DNA of 64,000 nucleotides, from positions 38,471,027 through 38,535,026 of the forward strand of contig NC_079491.1 of assembly GCF_020520425.1 (NCBI RefSeq), in the 5' to 3' direction. A program made the translations under genes and the position numbers. The notes below the pieces were generated by a model. The model was not told the DNA's origin. It worked only from the letters and a program-made list of their open reading frames with translations, and searched no databases. Source of the DNA: Spinacia oleracea. Lineage: Eukaryota; Streptophyta; Magnoliopsida; Caryophyllales; Amaranthaceae. The number at the start of each line of letters is the position of its first letter. Position 1 is the first letter of the stretch. Shown piece by piece: positions 46,620 through 58,027 of this stretch.

Positions 46620-47830
46620 ATCACGAAAGATTAATTAATGTAGTTTATTCAATTTTCAAATTTTGTGATTGTTGTTTGGGAGCGATTTAAGTATTTTTGG
46701 CAGGATTATATAGAATTTCTCTATTGAGGATTTAATGGCCTCACAAGTGACAATTTTATTATTATATAGGACTTTTAAGGAAGTAGAAATATGGGTGGGT
46801 CTGTTGTTAAGTGATCGAGAGAAATGATATAATATTAGGATAAGTATGTCATTTATAGAAATGGGGCAAGTATTAAGAGACGGATTCACGGAGGGTTATA
46901 TATATTTTCATACTCTATAAACAAATACACCTTATTTTTTCCATACATAAAAGTTAATAAAAAATATTGAAGATAAATAAAATATAGATTTTTAGGGAAA
47001 ATATTTTTGGCTGGAAAAATTTTCACAAAAAATGACAGAAATTGACACGTATCATTCATGGTGTATGTTTGAGTATGATATATATAATGGATGTAAAAGC
47101 ATATAAAAATGAATATTGCACCATTTTATAACATACAACCGTTTATGAATTGCACTATTCATATCTAGTATATGAAAAGTGAAATCATGTAGAATTAGAT
47201 AACACATGTCATTTTCTTCTTTCATCCATCAATTAGGATTTTTTTTTTTTTTTCAATTTTCCCTTTTGTATTATTTGTTATAATTTACAGCTATAGCGCA
47301 TCTTCCACTTCATATTTCATATTCAATATCAATTGATTTAATTCATTATTTAATTCATTCATTCAACCTCCCCCACTATATAAAAATTGTGACGCAGTCG
47401 AAATTACCAAAAAAAAAAACAAGCGCTAATCTTTAGGACGAACGAACAAATTTACGAGCAATAAATCTGTAAAATCTCCGAAATCCACCAGAAAAGAGAT
47501 AAACTCTCAGAATTTATTATCAAAAGAGTAGTTGATTTCTAATGACGAAAATAAAGTGTTTAAATAATTATCACAACACCCTAATACAAAACGGAATAAA
47601 AACAAAAGTCAAAAATAATTAAAAAGCAGTTTTTGAGCACTAAACGAACTCGGATGGCTCGTTTCCTTTCACCTTTAAATAACCAATATATACAAGAACG
47701 GAGTCATGAGTTGGTTATAAAATAAGGAGGGAGTAAATTCTGGAAATAATCCTAAAACGATTTCTTCACCTACACAACTTAGTTTCGATTTTATGCATGG
47801 CATTGACGAGGTGTCATCTCCTCCTCAGTC
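46620..47830. other. Intergenic DNA upstream of the LEA gene
   Basis: AT-rich with no supported gene. T runs lie at about 47240 and A runs at about 47410. A short frame at 46656-46889 has no recognisable domain. Confidence 0.4.
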
Positions 47831-47833
47831 CAT

Positions 47834-47848
47834 CCACGTGACGTGTCC
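47834..47848 (+). promoter_or_regulatory. Tandem ABRE/G-box, LEA promoter
   Basis: CCACGTGACGTGTCC contains two overlapping ACGT cores: a G-box CACGTG followed by ACGTGTC, the classical ABA-response element. It lies about 60 bp upstream of the TATA-like box. Paired ABREs are typical of LEA gene promoters. Confidence 0.7.
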
Positions 47849-47865
47849 ACCTTCTTTCTCCTCTC

Positions 47866-47876
47866 GCCACGCGTCC
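47866..47876 (+). promoter_or_regulatory. CE3-like coupling element, LEA promoter
   Basis: GCCACGCGTCC resembles the ACGCGT-core coupling element that works with an ABRE. It lies 18 bp downstream of the ABRE pair. Confidence 0.5.
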
Positions 47877-47907
47877 TTCTCTCCCTTCGCAACCGTCTTC
47901 TCTCTCA

Positions 47908-47916
47908 CTTTTATAT
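47908..47916 (+). promoter_or_regulatory. TATA-like box of the LEA gene
   Basis: CTTTTATATC about 140 bp upstream of the ATG, which leaves a 5' leader of roughly 110 bases. Confidence 0.5.
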
Positions 47917-48053
47917 CTCTTTCCAGATACAGGAACATCACAATCAATAATCCATAAAGCAAACGAGAGAAAGAAAAAGATCAATAGTTCCTCTAAAAAA
48001 GTTCCTCAAAACTTACGAATTTCAATCAAAATTTCACGAAATTGAAATCAGAA

Positions 48054-50162
48054 ATGGCAAGCAGAAAGGAAGAGAAGGCTGAGGGGGCTGCGAGGTATGC
48101 GGCGGACGAGTTGAAGACTGCAAGGGAGGAGAAGGAGATGCACAAGCAGCAACACCCGGCGCAGCAGTTTGACAAAGAATATTATAGTGGTACCACTACT
48201 GAAGAAACTCATCACCAGCAACAGAACAAGCCCGGGATAATCTCCTCTGTGTTTGGCGCGATCGGAAGCACGTATGAGCACGCCAAGGAAGCTGTCGCGG
48301 GCAAGACCCATGACGCGGCGGAGAAGACTAAGGAGAGTGCTGCTTATACGTCTGCGAAGATGAAGGAGAGTGAGGAGGCTGCTGCTCTGCGTGCTCGTGA
48401 GGATGCGGAGTGGGCGAGGGAGGGGAGGGATAACACGGCGGAGAGCATGAGGCAAACTAAGGATGCTGCTGTTGGAAAGACCAAAGATGCTGCAGGTTAT
48501 GTGGCCGATAAGGCAAAGGGGGCGAAAGATGCGACGGTAGACACGGCCGTACAAGCGAAGGATGTTACCATGGAGAAGACTAAAGATGCTGCGGGTTATG
48601 TGGGTGATAAGGCTAAAGGGGCGAAGGATGTGACAGTAGACACGGCGGTACAGGCGAAGGATGTTACCATGGAGAAGACTAAGGATGCTGCGGGTTATGT
48701 GGGTGATAAGGCTAAAGGGGCGAAGGATATGACTGTAGGGAAAACGAAGGATGCTGCGGGTTATGTTGCTGACAAGTCCAAGGCGGCAAAGGATGTTACA
48801 GTAGATAAAACTAAGGATGCTGCAGGTTATGTGGCTGATTCCACCAAGGCGGCCAAAGATACTGCCGCTGAGAAGGCAAGACAAGCTGCTGATAAGACGG
48901 GTGAGATCAAAGACAGGACAATGGAGACCGCTGGGGAGTACAAGGATTACACTGCTGATAAGGCTGTGGAAGGGAAGGATGTGACTGTTGGTAAGTTGAC
49001 TGAATTGAAGGATTCTGCAGCGGATGTTGCAAAGAGGGCAATGGGTTTCTTGTCATTGAAGAAAGATGAGACTAAGGAGAAGGCGGGTGAAACTATTGAG
49101 GCAGCTGCAGATAAGACTAAGGAGACAGCAGAGGCGGCCAAAGCCAAGGCCAGAGATGCTGCTGAGTCTGCTAAGCAAACCGCGGATGCCACCAAGAACA
49201 AGGCGTGGCAGAAGAAAGAGGAGGCCAAGGTGAGAAATCGGTTCTCCTCTCTCTAATTCATACCTTGGTTTTTTTTCTTACTACTTATCAATAGTCAATA
49301 CTCATAGTGTGTTAATTATGTATATGTTGTGTGTATGTTTTAATTTTGTACTTGTATTATATTAGATGTTGTAGTAGTATCTATTCAACGTTAAATAAAT
49401 TTTGAAGATGGTTTACATCAATAAGATTAGTGATATTTTCTGAATTGCATTCTTGATATTGGAATTTGAACATGGGGTTAATTTTGAAATATTTATGTAC
49501 AAGATGTAAGTGGGGATAAAATCTTAATTGATCGATATTGATGATGTTGAGTTAGTTGTTGGTAGTGCTTACTGATTGCAAAAATTTAAAAGACCTCTGT
49601 TGCATTCTTGATTTGGATTTTATGAATATAGTAATAAAGAAATGGTATGAACGTACAGGATGTGTACAAGGGTACGGAGGAAGAAGGAAGGAGGAAAATG
49701 GAAGAAATGAGGATTGAAAAGCTTAGGGAGAAAGGGTATGATGTTGAAGATGAAGCTTCTGAGAGAGCCAAAGCTGACAGGGAGGCCGCTGCATTAAGGT
49801 AGTATTGTAATCTTAATTAATTAGTAATAAAATGAATACTTGGTATACATTGAAAGTATTTGGTTGTGAATTGGAACAGGGGAGATGCAGCAAAGAACAA
49901 TATATTGGGGGCGATAGGCGGTTTAACAGATGCTATGAAGAGCAAGCTTGCAATGCCGAGTGATGTAGCAGAGGAGAAGAGAAAGAATCAAGGGAAGGTC
50001 GGTGAAGAAAAGATAGTGTCGGTGACTGTGGAGGAGTCTAGACCTGGTGCTGCAGCAGATCTTCTGAAGGCAGCTGACCAGATAACTGGGCAAGGTTATA
50101 CCCCTAATGATGTTGGAAAGATGGGGGAGGAAGGGACCGGCTTCCCTGCCCGCCGCCGTTAA
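48054..50162 (+). CDS. Group 3 LEA protein (LEA_4 repeats), 3 exons, 532 aa
   Basis: Exons are 48054-49229, 49659-49798 and 49880-50162, with GT-AG introns of phases 0 and 2. The start is the ATG at 48054 (MASRKEEKAEGAA); an in-frame TTG further upstream is not credible. The protein is very hydrophilic, rich in Lys, Ala, Asp, Glu and Thr, with no signal peptide or membrane segment. From about residue 80 it is built of 11-residue repeats of the LEA_4 kind (TKDAAGYVADK, AKDVTVD), which form amphipathic helices on drying. A nearly exact 33-residue super-repeat and then 22-residue copies fill the centre. The C-terminal part (GDAAKNNILGAIGGLTDAMK, RPGAAADLLKAADQITGQ) is the conserved tail of seed LEA proteins related to ECP63/SBP65 and D-29. 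Expected role is membrane and protein protection in desiccating seeds. The promoter carries ABREs. Confidence 0.92.
48474..48836 (+). repeat. 99-bp and 66-bp coding tandem repeats in the LEA gene
   Basis: Each 99-bp unit encodes three 11-residue blocks: KTKDAAGYVGD, KAKGAKDVTVD and TAVQAKDVTME. Two to three units are nearly identical at the nucleotide level, followed by 66-bp units that lack the third block. Unequal crossing-over within the exon is the simple explanation. Confidence 0.88.
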
Positions 50163-50637
50163 TTAGCGAGTAGACCTTTGATTACCTACTAGAGTACCAG
50201 ACTAGAAGTGGCTGGGTGGATATAACCAACTTTATAGATGGATATGACCATGGGTGTTCTTGTGGGGCGGTGTGTTAGTTGTTTCTAGGTCCTATCATCT
50301 TTTGCTATACCTTTGCTTGCTTTTGTAACTGATGTTGCAACTTTATTTTGTTGTTGTTTATATATATCATTATCTTCACTTCTTGTATGTCCATGGTTTT
50401 TGACAAGGTATTCAACTGGTTTTTTCTGTTTTTACTTTTTAAGTATCTTGTTCTTTAAAATTCAAGTGAACTGGAATCCATTTTACCTTCCAATTTTGGT
50501 TCAGGTCAGGGTTTACTCTGGGTTTGGGCTTTAGGCCGTTTCAACTCGCAGATGTTTACCAGTGGCTCATGTTTGCCGATTGGGTTTGGTCTTTATTTAG
50601 GCTGGGTTTAGTAACTCAAAATCCCTAAATTAAAATG
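50163..50637. other. LEA 3' flank
   Basis: Probable 3' UTR to about 50380 (T-rich, TATATATCATT). No second gene is supported. A frame at 50313-50534 is hydrophobic and accidental. Confidence 0.4.
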
Positions 50638-51805
50638 GGATTTTTTACCACGATAATTTTATTTACCAAAGCGGCTATTTTATTTTCCAAACTAGTTAAA
50701 ATATATTACCAAATGACTATTTTTATTTTTGACTTTTGAGTCAACAATCTTTTAATCGGTTTGATTTTTTATTTATTTATAGTGAATCGGTTAGGTAACG
50801 TTTGAATATATTTTTTTCGCAGTACAAGCCACAAGCAAGTAGTGGTTTTTAAGCAAGTAGTGGTTTTTATATTTGAGTTCATTTTTTTGGATGAATTATA
50901 TATTTTGATACTAGCTGCGAAGTATACTCAACATAACATCAACACAACACAACGTAAATTACAAACTACTGAACATTTAAAGAGAAAATGACTTGCGAGT
51001 ATATTATGGAGTACTTAAAAAATAAATACATTACAAGCATTAGAATGAACTTTGACAGTGGCAATAGACCAAATAGAGGGAGTTAGAATATGGAGTACTT
51101 AAAAAATAAATACATTACATTAGAATGAACTTTGACAGTGGCAATAGACCAAATAGAGGAAGTTGGCTTTTTTTCAACTTATAGCGGATTAATTCGCAAG
51201 AACAAACGTTAAGTACAGTAATTTTTAATTGTAATGGCATTTTTAAAAATGTGAGCGAGTCAATTTCAGAATTTAAATCAACCCTAAGAGAAATAATATT
51301 AAAAAGTATCGCCGACTTTAAATATGGTTAGCAAATATCATGCTATTTTATATAATTTGTAGCCAGAAATAGATTTGATAAAATCAAAAATGAGAAAATT
51401 GAGTACAGTTGAATAAAATTGAGCGTCAGATATGCATGAAAAATGGGGCTCTGTAAAAGTAAATAAATTACATACTTGTCTATTTTCCTCTTGAATTCTT
51501 CAGTGAAAACATTAGGGTTTAGGAATGTCGATAGTCAACTGGGAGGACTCTGTAGTAGCAATGACATAAGAACTCAAAAAAATATAAAAACAGCAAACCC
51601 AAAACAAAAATAACCCCAACCCGATTTATCATTAAAAAAAATAGAAACCAAACCGGTTCACAACTAAAAAAAAAAACACCCAAACCAAAACCTGTTCATT
51701 GATTTTTGATTAAAAGTCAAAAGTATGGCTAGTTTGGGAATTAAAATGCAACAATAGTATTTTGGTAAATAAAATTGTCAAATTAGCTAATTTGGTAAAA
51801 GATCC
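50638..51805. mobile_element. Non-autonomous MULE-type element, 1168 bp
   Basis: The ends are GGATTTTTTACC and GGTAAAAGATCC, with inverted similarity reaching more than 100 bp inward (ATTTTATTTACCAAA, TTCCAAACTAG, TTTTGACTTTT words at both ends). A 9-bp duplication with one mismatch flanks it (ATTAAAATG at 50629-50637, ATCAAAATG at 51806-51814). Inside is a tandem duplication of 85-90 bp (about 51005-51175). There is no transposase frame. Confidence 0.85.
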
Positions 51806-51849
51806 ATCAAAATGAATTATGTTTTTACGTTCTAAATAAAACCAATTAT

Positions 51850-52196
51850 CAATATTGGTTCAATAATGTATGCTATGATTTGTACACGGTCGGATGTTTC
51901 GTATACACTCAGTGCTACGAGTAGATACTAGTCAGACCCAGAAAAAGGGACATTGAACTGCTGCCAAAAACATTCTTAAGTACCTGAAAAAGGGACAAAG
52001 ACGATTTCCTAGTCTATGGTGGAGATGTTGAATCGATTGTTAAAGGTTATACGGGTGCAAGCTTCCATACCGACAAAGATGATTTTAGATCACAGTCTAC
52101 GTATGTCTTCTGCCCCAACGTAGGAGCAGTAAGCTGGAAAAGTGCTAAGCAAATCTCTATTACGGATTCTACAACTGAAGCGGAGTACATTATTCA
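51850..52196 (+). pseudogene. Copia RNase H fragment
   Basis: In the + strand a broken frame gives ATSRYQSDPEKGHW-like sequence, ILKYLKKG, VYGGDVESIVKGYTGASFHT, DKDDFRSQSTYVF and WKSAKQISITDSTTEAEYI, the RNase H domain of a copia element. It is cut at 52197 by the start of a gypsy-type LTR. RT and LTR are not seen next to it. Confidence 0.85.
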
Positions 52197-53590
52197 TGTA
52201 ACACCCCGCATTTTGGGTGCCTTTAAAAATATTGATATTTTTGAAATTATCCTTCCAAATGTTTTCTAGTTTATATTAATCCAATTATACTTTATTTGAC
52301 ACTTGGTTATTATTGATTTTCATTATTATGTTTTGTACCAACTATTTATTTGTTAATGTAGTTGTCTTTTCATTTAAATTGTTTGATTTAATGATTACTG
52401 ATTACTAATTGAATAACTAAAACTTACATTTTGTTTCTTACTCTTAAAGTTAGCCGAAGTTTATAAGTTTGTGTGGAATTATGAGCATTAACTTTTTTTT
52501 TTACTTCTTTGTTAGTTTTATGGGGCATTCATTTTAAGAGTTACAACTCTTTAGTGTCCCAACCTCTCACATTTTTAAGTCGCGTGTTGCTTAATTAAAC
52601 GTACATACTCACCCTTGGTTTCTTCTTTTGTAACCCATGTTTAATCCTTTAATAGGTAACCTCCAATAAAAGACTCTTGTTATTCTTTAATAAAATTAGA
52701 TAGTCATTCCCCTTAAATTAGCCGTGAATTGCCTCCTTCCTCCATTTTCATCTCTCCTTCACTAAATCAAGAAAAACCAAAATAATCTTAGGCTCCGTTT
52801 GGTAGGGCGTAAAACGTTTTCATGGAAAACGATTTTCCCCTTTTCAATCATTTTACGTTGTTTGGTTGGATAAGGGATGAAAAACAATTTTCCATGACTC
52901 ACTCAAATGTGGAAAACCCTTTTCCATTTGAAAGGGAGGGAAACCACTTTTCCTTCTTTCCTCCTTACCTCCCTCTCCTTTCTTTCCTTCAATCTTCACC
53001 ATCTTTTCCCATTTTCCTTTAAGTTACCAAACAAAAGAAAACTAATTTCGAATTGTGTTTTCCCTTGAAAAATGTTTTTCATGAAAAATCATTTTACAAT
53101 GAAAACGTTTTACGCTCTACCAAACGGAACCTTACTCCCTAATACTATTGTTAGAGGGTCATAATATTTTTGTAAGAATTGCATGTCCGGTCGATCATTT
53201 TGCAAGGCTCGTTTCATCCATTGGTTTTGCTAGGAGGATAAGAGCGTGACGGTCTCGAAGCGTGAATCGTTATTCTAGCACTCTTCTCGTTGGTCACGGT
53301 AACTAGTAGTACTCTTCGTTTAAGTTAGATTAGAGAATTAGAATTAGCAACTTTAATTACTTTAACTAGGAACTTTTATGCGTATGTCTGGATTAGTACT
53401 ATGGTTATGATTATTTTTCTTGTGTGCTGTAAATTTAACGTCACCTTTGTTTCGTATTTGAGTTATATCAAATGAGCTTATTTGAAAAATAGCTAGTACA
53501 TGATCGAGTTACATAGTCTGCTTATTTTTGTTAACTCGATAATCTAGCTATTAATTTTGAATGTTATCTGATCTGTCTCGGATTTAAGAT
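52197..53590. repeat. Gypsy-type LTR beginning with TGTAACACCCCG, right end not found
   Basis: TGTAACACCCCGCATTTTGG starts exactly where the copia RNase H frame breaks, so the left edge is firm. The right part is interrupted by a Harbinger MITE and I see no TTACA end. Probably a truncated or solo LTR of another large gypsy family. Confidence 0.5.
52791..53131. mobile_element. Harbinger/Tourist-like MITE, 341 bp
   Basis: GGCTCCGTTTGGTAGGGCGT at the left and its inverted form with two differences at the right, flanked by a 3-bp TTA duplication (52788-52790 and 53132-53134). The inverted similarity continues through AAAACGTTTTCAT. A frame at 52822-53022 is accidental. Confidence 0.92.
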
Positions 53591-53597
53591 ATTATTA

Positions 53598-53845
53598 CCT
53601 CCGTTTCATTAAGTTTTTTACGCTTTGAAAAATGTCCAACAATCAAAACTTTGACCATAAATTCTCACTATTATATCTATAAAAAAAATATCATGAGAGA
53701 TATTGTTAGAATCGTCTCGAAATGTATTTTATAAATATCAGCTTTTTATAATTTTTATCCAATTTAAAATTGGATACATTAATGGTCAAATATTACACCG
53801 TAGTCCGTGAAAATAGTAAGTGTAAAGAACTTATTGAAACGGATG
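53598..53845. mobile_element. Stowaway-type MITE, 248 bp
   Basis: CCTCCGTTTCATTAAGTT at the left and AACTTATTGAAACGGATG at the right, TA on both sides. The inverted ends run about 30 bp with a few mismatches. Confidence 0.8.
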
Positions 53846-53928
53846 TAGTATTAAGGTTAATCCAAGAGTAGCTGTTTTATTTCATTAGCGAAATAAACCT
53901 TTTCTGTCATCTAGGTGTTTATATAACA

Positions 53929-54301
53929 CTAGTTGTTGGATCGTGCGCTAGCGCGCACGATCCCCCAAGGTATAAAAAAATTATTTTGTAAAGATATTAT
54001 GTAATAAACGAGAATTACAAATTTATGATAAATGCTTGAAAAACAATGCTGATGTTTTATTTGCACGTAGTTGATAATACAAACCTGATTACATGTGTAC
54101 TCATGCTATTATGCCTTGTACTACGTACATTACATTATCCAATAAAATCTTATTGTAATTCTTAAAACAAAAAAAATCGGATTACATTGTTTTTTGGGGT
54201 TTTCCCATTCTGGATAGCCAACCTAGGATTCGAATCCACATTTATAGGCATTTGAACATGCGTTTGTCAGTGCTTCATTTTGTCTCCAAAAGCTTGCAGC
54301 A
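53929..54301 (-). mobile_element. Helitron-like 3' end (minus strand), other end unknown
   Basis: Read on the minus strand, a perfect 11-bp stem (GGATCGTGCGC with a 4-nt loop, 53938-53963) is followed five bases later by CTAG at 53929-53932 and then T. Helitrons end in a hairpin followed by CTRR and insert between A and T. The 5' TC end was not found, so the length is unknown; 54301 is only the point where the next element starts. Confidence 0.5.
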
Positions 54302-55928
54302 TCTATCTATAACTATTACTAAAAGAAATACCGCTGACATCATCCTTCCCTCTAAACTGTACACATGTCTCTCCTTTAATATTTTCCCGCCTAAACTTAA
54401 TCTATACCGAGTTTTTTTTTCCCCCTTTTTGGTGTGTTATATGGATTGTGGAGTATTTGGCTCTCACTGGACAATATTCAAGGAGTAGAACACAGCTGTT
54501 TCTTTCTTTCTTTTGGGAATTGAAGTGACCGCTCATTCCCCTTCTCCCTCTGCAATTCTCCATGTCCATTCTTTTCGCTTCCTTTTCCTCAAATATCTAA
54601 TGAAAATTCAAGCTATAATATAGGATCATATCTTACCACATCAAACTTTTCTAATTTTTTTATTAAATACTTTACAAAATATTTTGCAAATTCAAGAACA
54701 ATATCCAATTTAGGGAATGAACGTAACTGAGATTTTTTTTCATCTGGATAGATCAGGCACAATCTCGCTGCGCCAGAGACTACAGTTCCAACGATCTTAT
54801 TTTGGATATTTTTTTCCTTTTTTCAGTTTCTTGGTATTATTTTTGCTAAATTTTGTTTAAACTTCAATTTGGTGAATATCGCAGGTCGTTGATCCTTGAA
54901 GGTCAATTATTTCTTGACTATAATTTTTCTAGGAAAAGATTGGGTTTTGTGAGAAAATCTCCTCTTTTTTTTTCTAATTTAAATGTATTAGTTTTGAAAT
55001 ACAGAGAAGATGTTTTGTTCCTATAAAATATAATGAGTTTCGTTTTACCTTTTACTTAATTTCAATTTTTACTTCTGTTTGTTTTAGTTTTCTTGGGAAT
55101 TATTTATAGATTTCTATCTCAAATTCTCAATTTGTTATTTTTGTCGGCTGGGCTTTTTCTTTTTAATTTTTGGTTTTCAGAGGGTGATATGAAGTTTCTT
55201 GACATTAAAAAATCTTGATAAGAATAGTTATAATGTTGACAGCGATAAAGAGACATTACGACTTTTCTTCTTTTGTAATCTTTAGCTTGGACTGCCTCTA
55301 AATTTTGTGACTGGATTTTTTTGGCTATTTTCTAATGCCTTGGTACAAATTTGGTTAATGTGAGGGTACAACTTAACCCAGTCAAAAATTATAATTTTGA
55401 AGTTAATTAGCCCAATGAAACAAGATAAACATTGTCTCTTATGGTCTAATTATAATGAACTAATGATAACGATTTTAAGGAACACGATAAAATTAATGAT
55501 TGCTAAGATCAATTTGTACCTATGATTGTGTTAATAAGGTAATACGTTCTCTAACTACCACTCTAACAATATAACTTTTGTCACTCGCATTTTTAGACAA
55601 AAGCTTTGTTTGAAATTTGTGATCAAATAATGATCACATACATGATGTCTTAATTCAAATTTCATTTCATCATCTAAGAAGTATATGTTTTATAAATTGC
55701 TACTATTCTTCTTTAAGTTAGATTAGCATATAGGTTAAATAAATAAAATAATCACAGAGATCATGTCAAACATTTTTTTATCAAGGATTTATAACATCCG
55801 GTTAATCTAACTTCAATAAGAATATTAACAACTAACAATTAACAATGCATGTAGATGATATATCTTTTTATACAAATCTTAACAAAGAATTTTGGTTAAA
55901 ATCGTGCATCGCACGGGAGCTAATCTAG
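54302..55928 (+). mobile_element. Helitron-like element, 1627 bp, non-autonomous
   Basis: It starts TCTATCTATAACTATTAC, close to the usual plant Helitron 5' end, after an A. It ends with a hairpin (CGTGC-ATC-GCACG, 55903-55915), nine bases, and CTAG at 55925-55928, followed by T. There are no terminal inverted repeats and no target duplication, as expected. No Rep/helicase frame is visible. Confidence 0.75.
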
Positions 55929-57659
55929 TATAGGAATACAAGATACAATTATTATCCGGCCAGAAGCACAATAAGTACTCAAGTCTAGTAAAGTGTCTCT
56001 ATCGTGACATTTTGACATGACCGTGGCCGGCAGAAAAAGCATAATATCTTCGCATAGCAAAAATCGCAGCAATAAAGGCACTACGGGTCTTCTTATTCGA
56101 ATACTTAGAGGAAAGAAGGTAATGTCCTTCAATCTTAAACCCGAATAAGAGTACCTGGATGTATCATGATGTTGTTGAATCTCGTGACCAACCTACTACT
56201 ACTGGGATTTGTAGGCGCATGGCAACAACTAAGGTCGGAAGAAAACAAAAAAAAAATTCCTTAAATTAAATACAAAAACTCAAGCTCCCTAAAACACAAA
56301 GAAAGAAACAAACAAATCCTTAAATTGAATAAAAAAAACTCCAGATCCCTAAAACACACATCATAATACTATTGAAGTGCACAAAAACTAATCATATATT
56401 ATATACAGATAAAAGCATTCCATGATTAATTTTCAAAATAAAACAGGAAGAGTTTAATGGAAAATCAGGATTACCGTCTTTAATTGTTATAAAAAATTCC
56501 TAGGAATTAGGTGCAACCTAGCTTCAGGATTATTGAAAATGGAACCTCTCCCCCAAAAAATATTAGCTAAAGGTTGTATAGCTAAAAAAACACCTACTAT
56601 AAGGCTACAATACCAAATTCCTACCGGATTTGAACACGTTTACCCAAACGAATCAAAATAGCACATAAGAAACATACATCACCTGATCATTTGGAAATAG
56701 CTCAAATGAAGGCTCTTGATTAGTAAAGGTAATGATCAGAGAGTTCTAAAAAAATGCAGGACTACAATAATAGAGCTTTACTGAATGACACCCAATAGGT
56801 GAACACCTGAACTGCAAGAACTCTTTACAAGAGAACCGACAAATCATTAACAATAAAAAAATTGATATTACAACAATGTAATATACAAATTTTCTATAGG
56901 ACAATATGCAAATATAACAAACCAAAACGAGCACAGATCATGCACGTTCATGCCAACCTACAACCTATAAAAGCATTTTGAATATGTAAAGTTATACAAG
57001 TGATAAACACACTGAGCTGGAATATTCTAAATCAAAAAATGAGCTAAGTTTCAGCAAGATCGATTTGGAACTCAATCTCGAACTTAAAGACTTAAAAACA
57101 TAACTACGCTAGAAAAGCTTACGCATGAACATAATATACTCGACTCAACTCGCTTACACACCTAGCCCCCCCCCCCCCCCCCCCCCTATAATCACTCATG
57201 ATAAGCGAGATTTGGAGATCAATCTGAAACCCAAACTCAGGCTTAAAGCCTTGTACACACAGCTAAATTGAATAGGCTTAAACATGAACATGATAATACT
57301 CGACTCGACCTATTTACACCCCTAATCTGTAACCGAAGGCTCCCCCTTTACAATCACTAATGTTAATTCTTCCCGATCCCCATAAAATCATCACAAGAAA
57401 GTCTTCTAGTGAAAGAACGAAGCCCAAGTCAACAACTCAACAAGAGGAAACAGAAACAATGTGGATATGTATACCTCGGGCCGAATCTTCAGGAGCTCCA
57501 AAAAATTGGGTATGCATTCTGGACGAGAGCTCATCTCTCCTTTAGACAATTCATAATTCCCCCATCTCCCCAATCTTCTACAGAGTCATGAACAACCAAC
57601 TCAGCCACATCAAGGCTAATCTAGAATTTCAGATGAGCAGAAAAATGGGTGTTAGAGAA

Positions 57660-57757
<98 letters not shown>

Positions 57758-58027
57758 TCCTTTGAAAATTATACAAGGTATATTCCTTTGGAAATTCAAG
57801 TTGAATTGGTTGATTTTTTTTAATATATTTCGACGTTTGTGGTCAAACAAGTTAACTTCAATGAATATTTTGTTGAAATATATATATTTATCCATATTTA
57901 TGGAATAACTATTTTGAGGGAAAGAAAATAATTAAATTTAGTGTACTCCTATACAAAATAAATTATTAGGCAACGGGTTATAATGACATTTACTTTTAAG
58001 GATGGATCGAAATTTTTTCATTGATAG
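55929..58027. other. Intergenic DNA without a supported gene
   Basis: The minus strand near 55930-56150 has a frame with a Lys/Arg-rich and Phe/Tyr-rich sequence I do not recognise. 57040-57340 holds two imperfect copies of a segment of about 190 bp (CATGAACAT-ATAATACTCGACTC near the end of each). A run of 21 C lies at 57166-57186. Frames at 57360-57591 have no recognisable domain. Confidence 0.4.
57663..57752. repeat. (AT)n microsatellite, about 90 bp
   Basis: An uninterrupted alternating AT run of about 45 repeats. The Ile-Tyr frame across it is an artefact. Confidence 0.97.

Noticed and set aside
48048..48884. Long open frame on the strand opposite the LEA gene
   Set aside because: It mirrors the coding repeats of the LEA gene and is rich in Leu, Arg, Ile and His without a domain. 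The + strand protein has conserved motifs and clean splice sites.
54180..54250. Possible tRNA or SINE (GGATTCGAATCC)
   Set aside because: A T-loop-like word is present but no A box, acceptor stem or target duplication was found.
57588..57908. Frame with a long Ile-Tyr run
   Set aside because: Translation of the (AT)n microsatellite.
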